Shown piece after piece: positions 1-12,100 of a DNA stretch of 64,000 nucleotides. Under the pieces are notes generated by a model. It ran no database searches and had not been told where the DNA came from. It saw only the letters and a list, made by a program, of their open reading frames with translations. This DNA comes from Mayamaea pseudoterrestris (Eukaryota > Bacillariophyta > Bacillariophyceae > Sellaphorales > Sellaphoraceae). Position 1 is the first letter of the stretch. Each line of letters begins with the position of its first letter. The stretch is from positions 1-64,000 of the forward strand of contig BROI01000033.1 of NCBI GenBank assembly GCA_027923505.1. Reading direction: 5' to 3'. The position numbers were made by a program, and so were the translations under genes.

Positions 1-2224
1 TTGGCAATGTATTTGGTGACATCTTGTCACCAGTCTCAGCCCGCAGATGCTGTGACATTCAAACGCCCCTACAGCAAGCCCTGTAGATGCCCAAATTACA
101 CCAGAATGGTGCCAACATCATTTTATCGCCTGCGCTACAAGATAGTAGGCTGGACTGATGTCTGAGGGGATGGCAATGTATTTTTTGGTGACAACTTGTC
201 ACCAGTCTCAGTCGCAGATGCCATGACATGCAAACGCCCCGACAGCAAGCCCTGTAGGTGCCCGAATTACACCAGAATGGTGCCAACATCATTTTTCCGG
301 CTGCGCTACAAGTTGGTTGGCTTGGCTGGTGTCTCAGGGGATGGCATTGTATTTGGTGACAACTTGTCACCAGTCTCAGCCCACAGATGCTGTGACATTT
401 AAGTGCCCCTACAGCAAGCCCTGTAGGTGCCCAAATTACACCAGAATGGTGCCAACATCATTATTCAGGCTGCGCTACAAGATGGTAGGCTTGGCTGGTG
501 TCTCAGGGGATGGCAATGTATTTGGTGACAACTTGTCACCAGTCTCAGCCCGCAGATGCTGTGACATTCAAACGCCCCTACAGCAAGCCCTGTAGGTGCC
601 CAAATTACACCAGAATGGTGCCAACATCATTATTCAGCCTGTGCTACAAGATGGTAGGCTTGGCTTGTGTCTCAGGGGATGGCGATGTATTTGGTGACAA
701 CTTGTCACCAGTCTCAGCCGGCAGATGCCGTGACATTCAAACGCCCCTACAGCAAGCCTTGTAGGTGCCCAAATTACACCAGAATGGTGCCAACATTATT
801 ATTCTGCCTGCGCTACATGATGGTAGGCTTGGCTGGTGTCTCAGGGGATGGCAATGTATTTGGTGACAACTTGTCACCAGTCTCAGCCCGCAGATGCCTT
901 GACATTCAAACGCCCCTACAGCAAGCCCTGTAGATACCCAAATTACACCAGAATGGTGCCAACACCATTATTTAGCCTGCGCTACAAGATGGTAGGCTTG
1001 GCTGGTGTCTCAGGGGATGGCAATGTATTTGGTGACAACTTGTCACCAGTCTCAGCCCGCAGATGCTGTGACATTCAAACGCCCCTACAGCAAGCCCTGT
1101 AGGTGCCCAAATTACACCAGAATGGTGCCAACATCATTCTTCAGGATGCGCTACATGATGGTAGGCTTGGCTGGTGTCTCAGGGGATGGCAATGTATTTG
1201 GTGACAACTTGTCACCAGTCTCAGCCGCAGATGCCATGACATGCAAACGCCCGACAGCAAGCCCTGTAGGTGCCCAAATTACACCAGAATGGTGCCAACA
1301 TCATTATTCCGGCTGCGCTACAAGTTGGTTGGCTTGGCTGGTGTCTCAGGGGATGGCAATGTATTTGGTGACAACTTGTCACCAGTCTCAGCCCGCAGAT
1401 GCTGTGACATTCAAACGCCCCTACAGCAAGCCCTGTAGGTGCCCAAATTACACCAGAATGGTGCCAACATCATTCTTCAGGATGCGCTACATGATGGTAG
1501 GCTTGGCTGGTGTCTCAGGGGATGGCAATGTATTTGGTGACAACTTGTCACCAGTCTCAGCCGCTGCAGACCATGACAAAACCCTAGTGAAGCCCAAATT
1601 ACACCAGAATGGTGCCAACATCATTATTCCGGCTGCGCTACAAGTTGGTTGGCTTGGCTGGTGTCTCAGGGGATGGCAATGTATTTGGTGACAACTTGTC
1701 ACCAGTCTCAGCCGCAGATGCCATGACATGCAAACGCCCCGACAGCAAGCCCTGTAGATACCCAAATTACACCAGAATGGTGCCAACATCATTATTCAGC
1801 CGGTGCTACAAGATGGTAGGCTTGGCGTGTGTCTCAGGGGATGGCGATGTATTTGGTGACAACTTGTCACCAGTCTCAGCCGGCAGATGCCGTGACATTC
1901 AAACGCCCCTACAGCAAGCCCTGTAGGTGCCCAAATTACACCAGAATGGTGCCAACATCATTATTCTGCCTGCGCTACATGATAGTAGGCTTGGCTGGTG
2001 TCTCAGGGGATGGCAATGTATTTGGTGACAACTTGTCACCAGTCTCTGCCCACAGATGCTGTGACAATCAGACGCCCCTACAGCAAGCCCTGTAGGTGCC
2101 CAAATTACACCAGAATGGTGCCAACATCAATATTCATGCTGAGCTACAAGATGGTAGGCTTGGCTGGTGTCTCAGGGGATGGCAATGTATTTGGTGACAA
2201 CTTGTCACCAGTCTCAGCCCGCAG
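1..2224. repeat. Satellite family A block 1 (169-bp monomer)
   Basis: Head-to-tail monomers of 169 bp, about 13 copies, open at the left window edge. Each monomer holds the landmarks GATGGTAGGCTTGGCTGGTG, GTCTCAGGGGATGGCAATG and a perfect 19-bp palindrome TGGTGACAACTTGTCACCA (for example 354-372). Monomers differ mainly at a few recurrent sites, such as CAGATGCCGTGACATT versus CAGATGCTGTGACATT and AGGCTGCG versus AGCCTGCG. Because 169 is 3x56+1, each monomer gives an overlapping 88-codon open frame; these are products of the period and not genes. The block ends at 2224 inside the monomer, right after CAGTCTCAGCCCGCAG. Confidence 0.97.
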
Positions 2225-3494
2225 CAGCCACCACCCAACACAACCCAACCCCAGTCATTTCCTGGAGGGTTTGAGGGTGTACCATTAAATGGATTGCACA
2301 TCTTACATCCTTTATGCTTGCCTAATAACTGAAGAGACTCATATCAAAGCTGGCTGGCCCATGGGCATGGCTATTGAGAGTAAACACTGAAACCTATGTG
2401 GTCCACCAGCCACCAGCCACCATCCACCTCAACCCAACCCCGGTCATTTTCCTTGAGGGTTTGGAGGTACACCATTGAATGGATTGCACATCCTACATCC
2501 TGTATGCATGTCTAATTACCGCAGAGACTCATATTGAAGCTGGCTGGCCCATGGGTATGGCTATTGAGTGTAAACAATGAAAACCATGTGGTCAACCAGC
2601 CACCATCAACTCAACCCAACCAAGGTCAATTCCCTGGAGGGTTTGAGGGTGTGCCATTGAATGGATTGCACATCCTACATCCTTAATGCTTGCCTAATAT
2701 CCGCAGAGACTCATATTGAAGCTGGCTGGCCCATGGGTATGGCTATTGAGTGAAACACTGAAACCTATGTGGTCCACCAGCCACCATCCAACACAACCCA
2801 ACCCCGGTCAATTCCCTGGAGGGTTTGAGGGTGTACCATTGGATGGATTGCACATCCTACATCCTTCATGCATACCTAAATAATCGCAGAGACTCATATT
2901 GAAGCTGGCTGGCCCATGGGTATGGCTATTGAGTGTAAACACTGAAAATTATGTGGTCCACCAGCCACCATAAACTCAACCCAACCCCGATCAATTCCCT
3001 GGAGGGTTGGAGGGTGCACCATTGAATGGATTGCACATTTAACATCCGTTATGCTTGCCTAATAACCGCAGAGACTCATATTAAAGCTGGCTGGCCCATG
3101 GGTATGGCTATTGAGTGTAAACACTGAAACCTATGTGGTCGACCAGCCACCATCCAACTCAACCCAACCCCGGTCAATTCCCTGGAGGGTTTGAGGGTGT
3201 ACCATTTAATGAATTGCACATGATACATCCGTTATACATGCCTAATAACCGCAGAGACTCATGTTGAAGCTGGCTGGCCCATGGGTATGGCTATTGAGTG
3301 TAAACACTGAAAATTATGTGGTATGGCCACCATCCAACTCAACCCAACCCCGATCAATTCCCTGGAGGGTTGGAGGGTGCACCATTGAATGGATTGCACA
3401 TTTAACATCCGTTATGCTTGCCTAATAACCGCAGAGACTCATATTGAAGCTGGCTGGTCCATGGGTATGGCTATTGAGTATAAACACTGAAACC
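2225..3494. repeat. Satellite family B block 1 (~182-bp monomer)
   Basis: A second, unrelated tandem family with about seven copies. The landmark GAGACTCATATTGAAGC recurs at intervals of 190, 182, 183, 182, 183 and 180 bp. The monomer carries CCACCAGCCACCATCCAACT, the string CTGGAGGGTTTGAGGGTG, and a segment with GCCCATGGGC (a 10-bp palindrome in many copies) followed by the interrupted dyad AGTGTAAACACT. No coding potential is seen. The block ends where GAAACC passes directly into a truncated family A monomer (CTTGTCGCCAGTCTCAGCC). Confidence 0.95.
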
Positions 3495-6400
3495 TTGTCG
3501 CCAGTCTCAGCCGGCAGATGCCGTGACATTCAAACGCCCCTACAGCAAGCCTTTTAGATGCCCAAATTCCACCAGAATGGTGCCAACATCATTATTCAGG
3601 CTGCGCTACAAGATGGTAGGCTTAGCAGCTGTCTCATTGGATGGCAATGTATTTGGTGACAAGTTGTCACCAGTCTCAGCCCACAGTTGCCTTGACATTC
3701 AAACGCCCCTACAGCTAGCCCTGTAGGTGCCCAAATTACACCAGAATGGTGCCAACATCATTATTCAGGCTGCGCTACAAGATGGTAGGCTTGGCTGGTA
3801 TCTCAGGGGATGGCAATGTATTTGGTGACAACTTGTCACCAGTCTCAGCCGCAGATGCTGTGACATGCAAACACCCATACAGCAAGCCCTGTAGGTGCCC
3901 AAATTACACCAGAATGGTGCCAACATCATTATTCCGGCTGCGCTACAAGATGGTAGGCTGCTGGTGTCTCGGGGATGGCAATGTATTTGGTGACAGCTTG
4001 TCACCAGTCTCAGCCAAGATTTTTGTGACATTTAAATGCCCCTGCAGAAAGCCCTGTCGTACCCAAATTACACAATGGTGCCAACATCATTATTCAGGCT
4101 GCTACAAGATGGAGGCCTGGCGGTGTCTCAGGATGGCAATGTATTTGAGTGACAACTTGTCACCAGTCTCAGCCGGAGATGCCGTGACATTCAAACGCCC
4201 CTACAGCAAGCCCTGCTTAGGTGCCCAGATTACACCAGAATGGATTGCCAACATCATTATTCAAGATGCGCTACAAGATGGTAGGCTTGGCTGGTGTCTC
4301 AGGGGATGGCAATGTATTTGGTGACAACTTGTCACCAGTCTCAGCGACAGATGCGTACATTCAAACGCCACAGCAAGCCCTGTAGATACCCAAATTACAC
4401 CAGAATGGTGCCAACATCTTCTCTCGCTACATTGGTAGGCTTGGCTGGTGTCTCGGGAGATAACAGTAATATTTGGTGACAACTTGTCGCAGTCTCATCC
4501 CAAGATTTTGTGACATTTAAATGCCCCTAAAGCCCTGTTGATACCCAAATTACACCAGAATGGTGCCAGCATCATTATTCGAACAGCGCTGCAAGATGGT
4601 AGGCTTGGCTGGTGTCTCAGGGATGGCAATGTATTTGGTGACAACTTGTCCAGTCTCTTGACAGATGCCATGACATTCAAACGCCCCTACAGCAAGCCCT
4701 GTAGGTGCCCAAATTACACCAGAATGGGCAACATTCTTCTCCGATATAAGATGGTAGGCTTGGCTGGTGTCTCAGGGGATGGCAATGTATTTGGTGACAA
4801 CTTGTCACCAGTCTCAGCCCAAAGATGCCATGACATTTAAACGCCCCTACAGCAAGCCCTGTAGGTGCCCAAATTACACCAGAATGGTGCCAACATCATT
4901 ATTCAGGCTGCGCTACAAGTTGGTAGGCTTGGCTGGTGTCTCAGGGGATGGCAATGTTTTTGGTGACAACTTGTCACCAGTCTCAGCCCACAGATGCCGT
5001 GACATTCAAACGCCCCTACAGCAAGCCCTGTAGGTGCCCAACTTACACCAGAATGAGCCAAACATCAATATTCATGCTACACTACAAGATGGTAGGCTTG
5101 GCTGGTGACTGAGGGCATGGCAATGTTTTTGGTGATAACTTGTCACCAGTCTCAGCCCGCAGATGCCATGACATTCAGACGCCCCTACAGCACGCCCTGT
5201 AGGTGCCCAAAATACACCAGAATGGTGCCAACATCATTTTTCAGGCTGCGCTACACGTTGGTAGGCTTAGTGGGTGTCTCAGGGGATGGCAATGTATTTG
5301 GTGACAACTTGTCACCAGTCTCAGCCCGCCAATGCCATGACATTCAAACGCCCCTACAGCAGGCCCTGTAGGCGCCCAAATTACACCAGAATGGTGCAAA
5401 CATCTTTATTCCGGATGCGCTACAAAATGGTAGGCTTGGCTGGTGTCTCAGGGGATGGCAATGTATTCAGTGACAACTTGTCTCCAGTCTCAGCCCACAG
5501 ATGCCGTGACATACAAACGTTCCTACAGCAAGCCCTGTAGGTGCCCAACTTACACCAGAATGAGCCAAACATCAATATTCATGCTACACTACAAGATGGT
5601 AGGCTTGGCTGGTGACTGAGGGCATGGCAATGTTTTTGGTGATAACTTGTCACCAGTCTCAGCCCGCAAATGCCATGACATTCAGACGCCCCTACAGCAC
5701 GCCCTGTAGGTGCCCAAAATACACCAGAATGGTGCCAACATCATTTTTCAGGCTGCGCTACACGTTGGTAGGCTTAGTGGGTGTCTCAGGGGATGGTAAT
5801 GTATTTGGTGACAACTTGTCACCAGTCTCAGCCCGCCAATGCCATGACATTCAAACGCCCCTACAGCAGGCCCTGTAGGCGCCCAAATTACACCAGAATG
5901 GTGCCAACATCTTTATTCCGGATGCGCTACAAAATGGTAGGCTTGGCTGGTGTCTCAGGGGATGGCAATGTATTCAGTGACAACTTGTCTCCAGTCTCAG
6001 CCCACAGATGCCGTGACATACAAACGTTCCTACAGCAAGCCCTGTAGGTGCCCAAATTACTCCAGATTGGTGCACAAAATCATTTTTAAGGGTTCGCTAC
6101 AAGATGGAAGGCTTGGCTGGTGTCTCAGGGGATGGCAACGTATTTGGTGACAACTTGTCACCAGTATCATCCTGCAGATGCCATGACATTCAAACGCCCC
6201 TACAGCAAGCCCTGTAGGTGCCCAACTTACACCAGAATTGTGCCAACATCATTATTCAGGCTGCGCTTCAAGATGAAAGGCTTGGCTGGTGTCTCAGGGG
6301 ATGGCAATGTATTTGGTGACAACTTGTCACCAGTCTCAGCCCGCAGATGCCATGACATTCAAACGCCCCTACAGCAGGCCCTGTAGGTGCCCAAATTTCA

Positions 6401-7363
6401 CCAGAATGGTGCCAACATCATTATTCAGGCTTAGCAACAAGATAGTAGGCTTGGCTGGTGTCTCAGGGGATGGCAATGTATTTGGTGACAACTTGTCACC
6501 AGTCTCAGCCCACAGATGCCGTGACATTCAAACGCCCCTATAAAATGCCCTCTAGGTGCCCAAATTACACCAGAATGGTGCCAACATCAACACTCTGGCT
6601 GCGCGACAAGATGGTAAACTTGGCTGGTGTCTCAGGGGATGGCAATGTATTTGGTGACAACTTGTCACCAGTCTCAGCCCACAGATGCAGTGACATTTAA
6701 ATGCACCTACAACAAGCCCTGTTGGAGCCCAAATTACACCAGAATGGTGCCAACATCATTATTCAGGCTGCGCTACAAGTTGGTAGGCTTAGTAAGTGTC
6801 TCAGGGGATGGCAATGTATTTGGTGACAACTTGTCACCAGTCTCAGCCCGCAGATGCCATGACATTCAAAAGTTCCTACAGCAAGCCCTGTAGGTGCCCA
6901 AATTACACCAGAATGGTGCCAACATCATTATTCCGTCTGCGCTACAAGATGGTAGGCTTGGCTGGTGTCTCAGGGGATGACAATGTATTTGGTGACAACT
7001 TGTCACCAGTCTCAGCCCGCAGATGCCGTGACATTCAAACGCCCCTACAGCAAGCCCTGTAGGTGCCCAACTTACACCAGAATGGTGCCAACATCATTAT
7101 TCAGCCTGCGCTACAAGATGGTAGGCTTGGCTGGTGTCTCAGGGGATAGCAATGTATTTGGTGACAACTTGTCACCAGTCTCAGCATAACACAGATGCCG
7201 TGACATTCAAACGCCCCTACAGCAAGCCCTGTAGATGCCCAAATTCCACCAGAATGGTGCCAACATCTTTATTCCGGATGCGGTACAAGATGGCAGGCTT
7301 GGCTGGTGTCTCAGGGGATGGCAATGTATTTGGTGACAACTTGTCACCAGTCTCAGCCGGCAG
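3495..7363. repeat. Satellite family A block 2 (169-bp monomer, with a degraded patch)
   Basis: About 23 monomers of family A. From roughly 3.95 to 4.77 kb the monomers carry many one- to several-base insertions and deletions, while copies on both sides are nearly perfect. A three-monomer unit (507 bp) at about 5033-5539 is repeated almost exactly at 5540-6046; both copies have the variant string GAGCCAAACATCAATATTCA. The block ends at the same place in the monomer as block 1, before CAGCCACCACCCAACACAAC. Confidence 0.96.
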
Positions 7364-9193
7364 CAGCCACCACCCAACACAACCCAACCCCGGTCATTTT
7401 CCTGGAGGATTTAAGGGTGTACCATTAAATGGATTGCACATCTTACATCCTTTGTACTTGCCTAATAACCGCAGAGTCTCATAATGAAGCTGGCTGGCCC
7501 ATGGGCATGGCTATTGAGAGTAAACACTGAAACCTATGTGGTCCACCAGCCACCAGCCACCATCCACCTCAACCCAACCCCGGTCATTTTCCTGGAGGGT
7601 TTGGAGGTACACCATTAAATGGATTGCACATCCTACATCCTTCATGCATACCTTATAACCGCAGAGACTCATATTGAAGCTGGCTGGCCCATGGGCATGG
7701 CTATTGAGTGTAAACACTGATACCTATGTGGTCCACCAGCCACCATCCAACTCAACCCAACCCCTGTCATTTTCCTGGAGGGTTTAAAGGTACACCATTG
7801 AATGGATTGCACATCCTACCTCCTTAATGCTTGCCTAATAACTGCAGAGACTCATATTGAAGCTGGCTGGACCATGGGCATGGCTATTGAGTGTAAACAC
7901 TGATACCTATGTGGTCCACCAGCCACCATCCAACTCAACCCAACCCCTGTCATTTTCCTGGAGGGTTTAAAGTACACTGTTGAATGGATTGCACATCATA
8001 CATCCTTTATGCATGCCTAATAACTGCAGAGACTCATATTGAAGCTGGCTGGCCCATGGGCATGGCTATTGAGTGTAAACACTGAAACCTATGTGGTCCA
8101 CCAGCCACCATCCAACTCAACCCAACCCCGGTCATTTTCCTGGAGGGTTTAAAGGTACACCATTGAATGGATTGCACATCCTACATCCTTTATGCTTGCC
8201 TGATAACTGCAGAGACTCATATCAATGCTGGCTGGCCCATGGGCATGGCTATTGACAGTGAGTGTAGAAACTGAAAACCATTTGGTTCATCAGCCACCAT
8301 CCAAATCAACCCAACCCCGGTCATTTTCCCGGAGAATTTGGAGGTACACCATTGAATGGATTGCACATCCTACATCTGTTAAGCATGCCTAATAACCGCA
8401 GAGACTTATATTGATGCTGGCTGGCCCATGGGCATGGCTATTGAGTGTGAACACTTAAACCTATGTGGTCCACCAGCCACCATCCAACTTAACCCAACCC
8501 CGGTCAATTCCCTGGAGGGTTTGAGGGTGCACCATTGAATGGATTGCACATCCTACATCCGGTATACATGCCTAATAACCGCAGAGACTCATATTGAAGC
8601 TGGCTGGCCCATGGGCATGGCTATTGAGTGTAAACACTGAAACCTATGTGGTCCACCAGCCACCATAAACTCAACCCAACCCCAGTCAATTCCCTTGAGG
8701 GTTTGAGGCTGTACCATTGAATGGATTGCACATCCTACATCCTTTATGAATGCCTAATAACTGCAGAGACTCATATTGAAGCTGGCTGGCCCATGGGCAT
8801 GGCTATTGAGTGTAAACACTGAAACCTATGTGGTCCACCAGCCACCATCCAACTCAACCCAACCCCGGTCATTTTCCTGGAGGGTTTAAAGGTACACCAT
8901 TGAATGGATTGCACATCCTACATCCGTTATATATGCAAAATAACCGCAGAGACTCATATAGAAGCTGGCTGGCCCATGGGTATGGCTATTGAGTGTAAAC
9001 ATTGAAAACCATGAGGTCGACCAGCCACCATCCAACTCAACCCAACCCCGGTCATTTCCCTGGAGGGTTTGAGGGTGCACCATTAAATGGGATTGCACAT
9101 CCTACATCCTGTATACATGCCTAATAACCGCAGAGACTCATATTGAAGCTGGCTGGCCCATGGGCATGGCTATTGAGTGTAAACACTGAAACC
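7364..9193. repeat. Satellite family B block 2 (~182-bp monomer)
   Basis: About ten head-to-tail copies of family B, with a higher share of GGGCATGGCTATTGAGTG variants than block 1. Both edges match those of block 1: it opens with CAGCCACCACCCAACACAAC after CAGTCTCAGCCGGCAG and closes with AAACACTGAAACC joined to TTGTCGCCAGTCTCAGCC. No gene is visible. Confidence 0.95.
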
Positions 9194-12100
9194 TTGTCGC
9201 CAGTCTCAGCCCGCAGATGCTGTGACATTCAAATGCCCCTACAGCAAGCCTTGTTGATGCCCAAATTCCACCAGAATGGTGCCAACATCATTATTCAGCC
9301 TGCGCTACATGATGGTAGGCTTGGCTGGTGTCTCAGGGGATGGCAATGTATTTGGTGACAACTTGTCACCAGTCTCAGCCCACAGATGCCGTGACATTCA
9401 AACGCCCCTACAGCAAGCCCTGTAGGTGCCCAAATTACACCAGAATGGTGCCAACATCATTATTCAGGCTGCGATACAAGTTGGTAGGCTTAGTAAGTGT
9501 CTCAGGGGATGGCAATGTATTTGGTGACAACTGGTCACCAGTCTCAGCCCTCTGATGCCGTGACATTCAAACGCCCCTACAGCAAGCCCTGTAGGTGCCC
9601 AAATTACACCAGAATGGTGCCAACATCATTATTCAGGCTGCGCTACAAGATGGTAGGCTTGGCTGGTGTCTCAGGGGATGGCAATGTATTTGGTGACAAC
9701 TTGTCACCAGTCTCAGCCCGCAGATGCCGTGACATTCAAACGCCCCTACAGCCAGCCCTGTAGGTGCCCAAAATACATTAGAATGGTGCCAACAACATTA
9801 TTCAGGCTGCGCTACATGATGGTAGGCTTGGCTGGTGTCTCAGGGGATGGCAATGTATTTGGTGACAACTTGTCACCAGTCTCAGCCCACAGATGCCGTG
9901 ACATTCAAACGCCCCTACAGCAAGCCCTGTAGGTGCCCAAAATACACCAGAATGGTGCCAACAACATTATTCAGGATGCGCTACATGATGGTAGGCTTGG
10001 CTGGTGTCTCAGGGGATGGCAATGTATTTGGTGACAACTTGTCACCAGTCTCAGCCCGCAGATGCCTTGACATTCAAACGCCCCTACAGCAAGCCCTGTA
10101 GGTGCCCAAATTACACCAGAATGGTGCCAACATCATTATTCAGGCTGCGCTACAAGTGGGTAGGCTTGGCTGGTGTCTCAGGGGATGGCAATGTATTTGG
10201 TGACAACTTGTCACCAGTCTCAGCCCGCAGATGCCGTGACATTCAAACGCCCCTACAGCAAGCCCTGTAGATACCCAAATTACACCAGAATGGTGCCAAC
10301 ATCATAATTTAGCCTGCGCTACAAGATGGTAGGCTTGGCTGGTGTCTCAGGGGATGGCAATGTATTTGGTGACAACTTGTCACCAGTCTCAGCCCGCAGA
10401 TGCCGTGACATTCAAACGCCCCTACAGCAAGCCCTGTAGGTGCCCAAATTACACCAGAATGGTGCCAACATCATTCTTCAGGATGCGCTACAAGATGGTA
10501 GGCTTGGCTGGTGTCTCAGGGGATGGCAATGTATTTGGTGACAACTTGTCACCAGTCTCAGCCCACAGATGCCGTGACATTCAAACGCCCCTACAGCAAG
10601 CCCTGTAGGTGCCCAAGTTACTGCTGCCAACATCATTATTCAGGCTGCGATGCAAGTTGGTAGGCTTAGTAAGTGTCTCAGGGGATGGCAATGTATTTGG
10701 TGACAACTTGTCACCAGTCTCAGCCCGCAGATGCCTTGACATTCAAACGCCCCTACAGCAAGCCCTGTAGATACCCAAATTACACCAGAATGGTGCCAAC
10801 ATCATTATTCAGCCTGCGCTACATGATGGTAGGCTTGGCTGGTGTCTCAGGGGATGGCAATGTATTTGGTGACAACTTGTCACCAGTCTCAGCCCGCAGA
10901 TGCTGTGACATTCAAACGCCCCTACAGCAAGCCCTGTAGGTGCCCAAATTACACCAGAATGGTGCCAACATCATTATTCAGGATGCGCTACAAGATGGTA
11001 GGCTTGGCTGGTGTCTCAGGGGATGGCAATGTATTTGGTGACAACTTGTCACCAGTCTCAGCCCACAGATGCCGTGACATTCAAACGCCCCTACAGCAAG
11101 CCCTGTAGGTGCCCAAATTACACCAGAATGGTGCCGACATCATTATTCCGCCTGCGCTACATGATGGTAGGCTTGGCTGGTGTCTCAGGGGATGGCAATG
11201 TATTTGGTGACAACTTGTCACCAGTCTCAGCCCGCAGATGCCGTGACATTCAAACGCCCCTACAGCAAGCCCTGTAGGTGCCCAAATTACACCAGAATGG
11301 TGCCAACATCATTATTCAGGCTGCGCTACAAGATGGTAGGCTTGGCTGGTGTCTCAGGGGATGGCAATGTATTTGGTGACAACTTGTCACCAGTCTCAGC
11401 CCGCAGATGCTGTGACATTCAAACGCCCCTACAGCAAGCCCTGTAGGTGCCCAAATTACACCAGAATGGTGCCAACATCATTATTCAGGCTGCGCTACAA
11501 GATGGTAGGCTTGACTGGTGTCTCAGGGGATGGCAATGTATTTGGTGACAACTTGTCACCAGTCTCAGCCCGCAGATGCCGTGACATTCAAACGCCCCTA
11601 CAGCAAGCCCTGTAGGTGCCCAAATTACACCAGAATGGTGCCAACATCATTATTCAGGATGCGCTACATGATGGTAGGCTTGGCTGGTGTCTCAGGGGAT
11701 GGCAATGTATTTGGTGACAACTTGTCACCAGTCTCAGCCCGCAGATGCCGTGACATTCAAACGCCCCTACAGCAAGCCCTGTAGATACCCAAATTACACC
11801 AGAATGGTGCCAACATCATTATTCAGGCTGCGCTACAAGATGGTAGGCTTGGCTGGTGTCTCAGGGGATGGCAATGTATTTGGTGACAACTTGTCACCAG
11901 TCTCAGCCCGCAGATGCCTTGACATTCAAACGCCCCTACAGCAAGCCCTGTAGATGCCCAAATTACACCAGAATGGTGCCAACATCATTATTCAGGCTGC
12001 GCTACAAGATGGTAGGCTTGGCTGGTGTCTCAGGGGATGGCAATGTATTTGGTGACAACTTGTCACCAGTCTCAGCCCGCAGATGCTGTGACATTCAAAC

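Noticed and set aside
1-2224. CRISPR-like array
   Set aside because: The units are contiguous 169-bp monomers without unique spacers, and the setting is eukaryotic.
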